Shown here one piece after another: positions 58,324 through 64,000 of a DNA stretch of 64,000 nt. Origin of the DNA: Nonomuraea aurantiaca. GTDB taxonomy: Bacteria > Actinomycetota > Actinomycetes > Streptosporangiales > Streptosporangiaceae. Every line of letters starts with the position of its first letter. Position 1 is the stretch's first letter. Below the pieces are notes generated by a model, which was not told the origin of the DNA, did no database searches, and saw only the letters and a program-made list of their open reading frames with translations. The translations under genes were made by a program, and so were the position numbers. The stretch lies in NCBI RefSeq assembly GCF_020215705.1, contig NZ_JAIWNB010000007.1, forward strand, positions 124,001-188,000, in the 5' to 3' direction.

Positions 58324-60104
58324 CGGAAATCGAAATGCCGGCGACGGGTGCCTCCTGGCTACCGGGGTGGACCCACTCGGGGCCCGAGGCGCCGGTCCCG
58401 CTGGGCGCCGATCGCTCCGGCGCGGGGCTCCTGCTGCGGGCGACGCGGCCGGGTGACGTGCGCGAACTGCGGGGCGGAGTCTTCGAGGTCGTGTTCAGCA
58501 CGCTGGGCGAGCCGCTCAGTCTTACCGTGACGATCCCCGCGACCGACGCGGGCGCGTGGTGGCGGCCGGGCAGCACGGTGCCGCACGCGACGATCCCGCC
58601 ATCGTGGGGGGCGGCGGTCGACGAGACAGCCCTGCGGGGCATTCCGCTCGGGGCCCTGCTCGGCTCGCGCGACGTCGCCCGTCTGGTCTACGCGGTCGAC
58701 AGCGGCCCTGGTGAGACCCAGGTGCTGGCCGGTCTGGTGGAGGAGACCGCCGACTTCGTGATCAAGATCGCCGTCGGCGGCTCCGGTACGACGGGCGACG
58801 TGCGGCTGCTCCTGGACGTGTCCGGCGGCACCTTCGCGGAAGCCGTTCCCGAGGCGGGGCGCTGGCTCCAGGGGGAGCAGGGCCATCGCGGGGCGCCGGG
58901 GGCCGAGGACCCGGTCCTGTGCACCTGGTATTTCGCGCATCAGCACGTCTCGGCCGCCACCGTACTCGCGCAGGCCGATCGCGCGGCCGCGATGGGGTTC
59001 GGCACCGTGATCGTCGATGACGGCTGGCAGACGAGCTCGCACGGCCGGGGATACGGATCGTGCGGCGACTGGGAGGTCACGGAGGACAAGTTCCCCGATG
59101 CGGCGGGCCTGGTTGAAGCGCTGCGCGCCCGAGGGCTGCGCACCGTGTGGTGGATCGGCACACCGTTCCTGGGCTATCGGGCGAAGGCCCGCGACCTGGG
59201 GCTTTCGACGCTGCGCGACAAACCCGAGCTGGAGGCGGAGGTCCTCGACCCGCGAGACCCCTTCACCCGGGCCTACCTGGTCGGGCGGATGGAGGAGATC
59301 ATCGCGCGGACGGGGGCCGACGGCCTGAAGCTCGACTTCCTGGAGGAGTTCCATGACCAGGGGGCGCCGGGGTCCGTGGCCGCTGCCGTCGAGACCGTGT
59401 CCGAGATCGTCGACAGGCTGCGCGGGCTCGGAGTCGAGCCGTTGATCGAGTTCCGCGAGCCGTACGTTCATGCGGAAGCAGCCCGGCACGCCTCGATGAT
59501 CCGCGTCGGCGACTGCCCGCTGAACGCGGTCCAGAACCGCGTCGGCATCCTCGACCTCCGCCTGAGCCGGCCGGGCACGCCGATCCACAGCGACCCGATC
59601 ATGTGGGCCGAGGGCGACAGCCCGGAGCGGGTCGCCCATCATCTGATCAACTCACTGCTGGGCGTGCCGCAGGTCTCCGTGGACCTGACGCGGCTTCCCG
59701 CTGGCCAGTCCGAGGCGCTCACGTTCTGGCTCAGTGTCTGGCGCGAGCACCGCGACCTGCTGCTGCACGGTCGGCTGGTGCCCGAGCGCCCCGAACTGAT
59801 GTACCCGGTGGCCCGCGCGCACGAGGGCGGCCGGCACTTCGTCGCGAGGTACGCGCCGCACGCCATCCTGATTCCGGCCGGCGACTGGACGGAACTGCTG
59901 ATCGCGAATGCCGACGACAGCTCCCCGATCCTGCTGAACGAGGGGGACGAGGTCAGCGCCGGCCTGGAGATCTGGGACGTCAGGGGACGGCTGGTCGTCG
60001 ACGGGGACATCGTTCTGTCCCCCGGGCCCCACGCGCTGGCCATCCCCTCCGGCGGGCTCGCCCGGTTGCGCCGCGCCGCCCATTCATCGATGCCCTCGGC
60101 ATGA
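58320..60104 (+). CDS. Alpha-galactosidase-like glycoside hydrolase (GH36/GH27 clan)
   Basis: A 594-residue enzyme of clan GH-D. An N-terminal beta-sandwich (to about 200) precedes the TIM barrel with FGTVIVDDGWQ, the nucleophile region GADGLKLDFLEEF (Asp) and the acid/base region IRVGDCPLNAVQNRVG (Asp). The C-terminal sandwich ends GPHALAIPSGGLARL. ATG 58320 is coupled to the permease stop (ATGA). It has no signal peptide, so it works on imported sugar. It should release terminal alpha-galactose; related activities on other alpha-sugars cannot be excluded. Confidence 0.82.
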   Translation: MTEIEMPATGASWLPGWTHSGPEAPVPLGADRSGAGLLLRATRPGDVRELRGGVFEVVFSTLGEPLSLTVTIPATDAGAWWRPGSTVPHATIPPSWGAAVDETALRGIPLGALLGSRDVARLVYAVDSGPGETQVLAGLVEETADFVIKIAVGGSGTTGDVRLLLDVSGGTFAEAVPEAGRWLQGEQGHRGAPGAEDPVLCTWYFAHQHVSAATVLAQADRAAAMGFGTVIVDDGWQTSSHGRGYGSCGDWEVTEDKFPDAAGLVEALRARGLRTVWWIGTPFLGYRAKARDLGLSTLRDKPELEAEVLDPRDPFTRAYLVGRMEEIIARTGADGLKLDFLEEFHDQGAPGSVAAAVETVSEIVDRLRGLGVEPLIEFREPYVHAEAARHASMIRVGDCPLNAVQNRVGILDLRLSRPGTPIHSDPIMWAEGDSPERVAHHLINSLLGVPQVSVDLTRLPAGQSEALTFWLSVWREHRDLLLHGRLVPERPELMYPVARAHEGGRHFVARYAPHAILIPAGDWTELLIANADDSSPILLNEGDEVSAGLEIWDVRGRLVVDGDIVLSPGPHALAIPSGGLARLRRAAHSSMPSA

Positions 60105-61825
60105 GCCCGGCGCCGGTGACGCTGGACGTCACCGACTTCGGGGCGGCGCCCGGCAGCCGCTCCGATGCCGCGCCCGCGGTCGCGGCGGCCCTCCGGGCCG
60201 CCGGCGCCGTGGCGGGGCCGGTGGTGCTCCGATTCCCGCCGGGCGAGTATCACTTCTGGCCGGACGGCGCTCAACGTCGTGAGCTTTACGTCTCCAACAC
60301 GGTGGGGGACGATCCGCGGTACCGCGAGAAGACGATCGCCGTACTCGTCGAGGCGATGGACGATCTCGTCATCTCGGGGGAGGGCGCCTGCGTCCTCCTT
60401 CATGGGCTCCAGACGACCTTCGCCGTCATCGACTCGCGGCGGGTGCGCGTCGAGGGACTCGAGTTCGATTTCGCGGTGCCGACGGTCGTCGACGCCACGG
60501 TCGTGGACGGGGGTGTCGAGGCGGGGCGGGCGTACCGGGTGATCCGGGTGCCCGAGGTCACGCTGTTCTCCGTCGAAGGACACTCGATCCGTTGGCATGG
60601 TGAGGTCCTCGGCTCGGGCGCCGTCGCCTGGGAGGGCCGTGACGCGCTCGAGTACACGCAGATCCATGATCCGTCCGGCCGCAGGACGTGGCGCGGCCCG
60701 AACCCGCTCTTCGACGACGTCCGGTCGATCAAGGCGGTGGGGGAGCGCGAGATCCGGATCGACTACGACCGCGGCGAGGAACCGGCCGACGTCGGTGTCG
60801 TCTATGAGATGCGCCTGACGACGCGTGATCATCCCGGTGCGCTCGTGCTCGACAGCTCCGGCGTGACGCTGTCCGGGCTGCGGTTCCGGTTCCTGCACGG
60901 CTTCGGCGTCGTGGCACAGGCGAGCCGTGACGTCACGATCGAGGGCTGCGAGTTCCGCAGCCCACCGGGCAGCGGGCGGCACACGGCGGGTTTCGCCGAC
61001 TTCGTCCAGTTCGCCGGATGCTCGGGAGTCGCGGCCGTTCGCGAGTGCCTCTTTGACGGGCCGCACGACGACCCGATCAATGTGCACGGCACCTATCTCC
61101 GCATCGCCGATCAGCCTGATCGCCGGACGCTGGTGCTCGAGTACGCGCATCCGGAGACGGCCGGACTCCCGCAGTTCGCGCCCGGCGACCTGATCGAGAT
61201 CGTCGAGCGCAAGACGCTCCAGGCGATCGCGGCCGCGACGGTGGAGCGCGTACGGCAGCCGAGCGGGCGGGACCGCGCCCACCCGCTCAGGGTCATCGTC
61301 ATGACCGCCGGCGCCGAGCTTCCCGGCGACCTCACCGGGCGGGCCGCGGTGGAGAACGTGACCCGGACGCCGGCCGTGCACATCGCCCGCAACGTCTTCC
61401 GAAACGTGCCCACGCGCGCCGTGCTCGTGACCACGCGGCGTCCGGTGGTCATCGAGGACAACCGGTTCGAACGCCCGGGAATGGCGGCGGTCTACGTCTC
61501 AGGCGACGCCGCCGAATGGTGGGAGTCCGGGCCGGTACACGATCTGATCGTCCGCGGAAACGAGTTCGTCGAGCCGGGTGGGCCGGCCGTCTTCGTCGAT
61601 CCGCGGACCGACTCCGCGCAGCCGGTTCACCGCGGCGTCGTCGTCGAAGGAAATCGTTTCGTGCTCCGTGACGTCCCGGCGCTCTCCGCCAAGAGCACCC
61701 AGGGCGTTCGCTTCAGGGACAACAGCATCGTGCGCTCCGGGCCGGAGGCATGGGACGTCGTCCTCCGGTCGTGCACGGACGCGGACATCGATGAGCCGAC
61801 GTCGAGGGTCACCGAGCTCGGATGA
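60101..61825 (+). CDS. GH110-like alpha-1,3-galactosidase (right-handed beta-helix)
   Basis: A 574-residue beta-helix protein resembling GH110 alpha-1,3-galactosidases, which remove the terminal alpha-1,3-linked galactose of blood-group-B-type and linear structures. Characteristic stretches are VTDFGAAPGSRSDAAPAVAA, RRELYVSNTVGDDPRYREKT, GFADFVQFAGCSGVAAVREC and FDGPHDDPINVHGTYLRIAD, the last with the acidic pair expected at the active site. Repeated beta-coils follow. ATG 60101 overlaps the GH36-like stop (ATGA). No signal peptide is seen, whereas many GH110 enzymes are exported, so intracellular action is inferred. Confidence 0.8.
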   Translation: MSPAPVTLDVTDFGAAPGSRSDAAPAVAAALRAAGAVAGPVVLRFPPGEYHFWPDGAQRRELYVSNTVGDDPRYREKTIAVLVEAMDDLVISGEGACVLLHGLQTTFAVIDSRRVRVEGLEFDFAVPTVVDATVVDGGVEAGRAYRVIRVPEVTLFSVEGHSIRWHGEVLGSGAVAWEGRDALEYTQIHDPSGRRTWRGPNPLFDDVRSIKAVGEREIRIDYDRGEEPADVGVVYEMRLTTRDHPGALVLDSSGVTLSGLRFRFLHGFGVVAQASRDVTIEGCEFRSPPGSGRHTAGFADFVQFAGCSGVAAVRECLFDGPHDDPINVHGTYLRIADQPDRRTLVLEYAHPETAGLPQFAPGDLIEIVERKTLQAIAAATVERVRQPSGRDRAHPLRVIVMTAGAELPGDLTGRAAVENVTRTPAVHIARNVFRNVPTRAVLVTTRRPVVIEDNRFERPGMAAVYVSGDAAEWWESGPVHDLIVRGNEFVEPGGPAVFVDPRTDSAQPVHRGVVVEGNRFVLRDVPALSAKSTQGVRFRDNSIVRSGPEAWDVVLRSCTDADIDEPTSRVTELG

Positions 61826-61889
61826 GCGGCACCGCTCGGCGTCGGTGAGCTGCGGCAACCGCAACGCTCGGTACGGACGCCGTCAGAGG

Positions 61890-64000
61890 TCATGACGTGG
61901 CTCCGGTGAGCTGGGCGTGCAGGCGCTTGCACTCGTGGACGAAGCGGATCGTCCGGCGGCTGCGCGCGTACTCGGCGACGACCGGGATCTCCTCGCGCGC
62001 GCCGGTCCAGCGGGCCACGTCGGTGGCGAAGGCGACGAGTTCGGCGTGGGTCGCGGTGATGCGCTGCCCCTCGCCCGGCAACATCCCGGGCAGCAGGGCG
62101 CGCAGGATGCGCCACACCTCGTGGTGGCCGCCGGCGTCGGCCAGCTCGGTCAGGGCCGCGATGGCGGGGCGGGTCTCCCGCCAGGTGCGGCGCAGCGCCA
62201 GCGCGAGCTGGCGGCCGATCGCCTCGGCGGGCAGGTCGCCCCTGGCGGCCATGCTCAGGACCAACGGGATCGCGCGAGGCGCGTCGTCGGTCAGGAGGAA
62301 GGCGAGGATCACCGCCGTGGACTCGCCCATCGGGCCCTGGGCGATCTCCAGGCCGGCGATCTCCGTGTGCACCAGCCCTCCGCTCCAGCGACTGTGCAGC
62401 AGGAAGGGCAGGAAGTTGACGGCCGCGACCTCGCGGTGCGAGGGCAGCATGGCGGGCCACGCCCTGAGCGAGCCGCTGAACTCGTCGTGCGTCCAATCGA
62501 ACGGCTGGCGCAGCAGCACCTCGTCGATCAGCCGATGGCCGGTCGGGGCCGTCACCCGCAGCACGGGCTGCAGCCTGACCTGGGTGAAGTGTTCCGGTTC
62601 GCCGTCACCGAACTCGACCATGGACGCGTCGACCATGTGGCGCCACACATGGCCGCACTCGGGGTCGGCCATGCCGTCACCGGCGAGCCAGCGGGCGGCC
62701 GAGCGCGCCGCCGCCGAGTCGACCTTGGCGGCCCGGTCGGCCGCGGCCGGGTGGCTGCCCCGGGGCAACCGCAGCAGCGCCTGCGCCAGGTCGGCCGGGA
62801 GCGGCTCCACGCCGGCGGCGGCGCAGGTCTCCAGCCGGCCGACCAGTACGTCGGGGTCGAGGTGGCCGCTCATCCAGGTCGGCGTGGCCAGCAGCACGGG
62901 CGGCAGGGTGCCGTCGCGGAGGGCCTCGGCGAGTTCCGCGTAGCGGTGCAGCAGGAAGTCGTGGGGCGGTGAGACGCGATTGGGGTGAGGCAGCCGGTTG
63001 CGCCGCCGCCACTCGTCGTTCTCGGGCAATTCCTCGGGCATGAAGGAACGCAGCCGGGGCGGGACGAAGACGACGGTCACCTGCACGAGCGGCTCGCCCG
63101 GGTCCGGCGGGGGCACCCGCTCCCCTGCCCGCATCGCCGCGATCCGGGCGGGGTCCACGCCGAGCTCGGCCATGCGCTCGTAGGCGTGGTCGAGGATGGA
63201 GGACGGCATGGCTTCCACAGAGTCGTCGTACAGGACGCCGGGCCTCGTCCGCACCGGACGGAGATGATCCGGCAGCCCGTCGTCGGACCACGGCTGCTCG
63301 ACGTCGGTGGGGGAGCCGTTCAGGTGGATCCGGCCCCTGGCGAAGGGGATCTGCCGGCCGCCCTCGTGGGCCACCGCCCCGTCCGGGCCGTCGTCGCTGG
63401 TCCAGGTGATGAAGAAGGCGCGCAGCGGGGCGTCGTCGTCGAGGTAGCGGCCAGGCTGGTAGGCGCCGCCCATCATGATCCCCCGGCGCCTCGGCTCCGG
63501 GTCGGGCTCCTCGCCACGGGTGAGGTCGCGTACTCCCACGGAGTGGCTCGCGTCGTCCCAGAACTTCTTCGGCCCGATCGGCGGCAGTTCCCGCAAGCTT
63601 CCGGGAGTGACGAGTTCGGCGGACAGCGCCGACTGCCAGTCGTCGGGGTCGAGGCGCACCTCCTTGGAGCGCCAGTAACCCCGTTCCTGCTCGACGTGGG
63701 GCTTGAGCTTGCGGCGCAGTTCGGCCCGGTCGTGGGCGATCCCGGCGACGAAGGCCGCCAGCCAGCGCTCCTGGCCGATCCAACGCTCGTGGTAGTCGTG
63801 GTTGGGGAAGATCGACGGCTCGGGGAACCGCCGCGCCTCCGGCGGCTCGGGCAGCGGCGGGAACTCCTTCCGCTCCAGTACTTCCTCGACCTGGATCTCC
63901 CCGCCGAACCGCTCGGCCAGCTTCGCGCCCAGGTCGGCGGGGAGGTGGCGGACGCCGTCGAGGATCGTCTCGGCGTGGTCGGCGAACAGGCCGGCGTGTT
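61890..64000 (-). CDS. DUF6493-like protein, 5' end beyond the window
   Basis: The minus-strand frame is open to the right edge; about 703 C-terminal residues are visible. They contain EPSIFPNHDYHERWIGQERW near the visible start, then RGIMMGGAYQPGRYLDDD, and a long helical repeat-like second half (LLRLPRGSHPAAADRAAKV, FLPFLLHSRWSGGLVHTEIA, TAVILAFLLTDDAPRAIPLV). This resembles the large DUF6493 proteins of actinomycetes, whose role is unknown; similar proteins occur near SWIM and MoxR/vWA genes. A GTG at 63659 could be misread as the start, but the frame upstream is clearly coding. It is convergent with the GH110-like gene, 64 bp apart. Confidence 0.7.
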   Translation of the reverse strand, partial: HAGLFADHAETILDGVRHLPADLGAKLAERFGGEIQVEEVLERKEFPPLPEPPEARRFPEPSIFPNHDYHERWIGQERWLAAFVAGIAHDRAELRRKLKPHVEQERGYWRSKEVRLDPDDWQSALSAELVTPGSLRELPPIGPKKFWDDASHSVGVRDLTRGEEPDPEPRRRGIMMGGAYQPGRYLDDDAPLRAFFITWTSDDGPDGAVAHEGGRQIPFARGRIHLNGSPTDVEQPWSDDGLPDHLRPVRTRPGVLYDDSVEAMPSSILDHAYERMAELGVDPARIAAMRAGERVPPPDPGEPLVQVTVVFVPPRLRSFMPEELPENDEWRRRNRLPHPNRVSPPHDFLLHRYAELAEALRDGTLPPVLLATPTWMSGHLDPDVLVGRLETCAAAGVEPLPADLAQALLRLPRGSHPAAADRAAKVDSAAARSAARWLAGDGMADPECGHVWRHMVDASMVEFGDGEPEHFTQVRLQPVLRVTAPTGHRLIDEVLLRQPFDWTHDEFSGSLRAWPAMLPSHREVAAVNFLPFLLHSRWSGGLVHTEIAGLEIAQGPMGESTAVILAFLLTDDAPRAIPLVLSMAARGDLPAEAIGRQLALALRRTWRETRPAIAALTELADAGGHHEVWRILRALLPGMLPGEGQRITATHAELVAFATDVARWTGAREEIPVVAEYARSRRTIRFVHECKRLHAQLTGATS

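Overview
The window is high-GC actinomycete chromosome. Pointers are GTG and TTG starts, Gly/Ala/Arg-rich proteins, a conservon-type sensor kinase with DUF742, large LuxR/SARP-type ATPase regulators, an AdaA-AlkA fusion and many ABC/MFS transporters. A Streptosporangiaceae-like genus such as Nonomuraea is plausible, but this is inferred from gene style only.

1-9.0 kb: end of a phosphotriesterase-family gene, a STAS protein with a sigma-70 factor behind it, a small secreted protein, a 28-residue membrane peptide, an unknown protein, Tex with a long RGG/RGD tail, a cytosine-deaminase-like amidohydrolase and an RpiB-like protein. 9.0-17.3 kb: two arrays of short tandem repeats, then a tightly coupled operon of DUF917, HyuA-type hydantoinase and a complete dipeptide-type ABC importer, which looks like uptake and hydrolysis of a cyclic amide or peptide. 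17.3-30.5 kb: MarR/MFS efflux pair, a two-gene remnant of a conservon, an orphan importer lipoprotein that is a close paralogue of the one at 12.1 kb, a papain-fold protein, an MFS gene, a LuxR-type ATPase regulator, an AdaA-AlkA fusion whose glycosylase half looks inactivated, and another MFS. 30.4-38.5 kb: a second peptide-type ABC importer behind a promoter with a perfect inverted repeat, a small membrane protein, CobD/CbiB, an APH-fold kinase and a ZIP metal transporter.

38.5-46.5 kb: an intact tyrosine recombinase, tRNA-Arg(TCT), and downstream of it a 6.8-kb decayed integrated element. The element is bounded by a 24-bp direct repeat of the tRNA 3' end. Its own integrase survives only as a fragment beside the tRNA, and the tRNA's terminator now lies beyond the far repeat. 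Cargo includes a membrane-anchored XRE regulator with an external SH3-like end, facing two secreted proteins that share a domain; two tandem micro-proteins; a frameshifted DUF4132 gene; and a frameshifted secreted-protein remnant.

46.5-52.3 kb: a rearranged stretch with a truncated bile-acid-symporter-family gene joined to a SARP-type regulator that lost its DNA-binding domain, which is joined in turn to a cut 2TM gene. An alpha/beta hydrolase, an internally deleted cNMP-thioredoxin-reductase-like protein and a DUF4188 protein follow. 52.4-61.8 kb: a LacI-regulated carbohydrate operon (six-hairpin glycosidase-like protein, sugar ABC importer without its ATPase, GH36-like alpha-galactosidase, GH110-like alpha-1,3-galactosidase) that appears to import and cut alpha-galactosides inside the cell. 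The window ends in a partial DUF6493-like gene on the minus strand.
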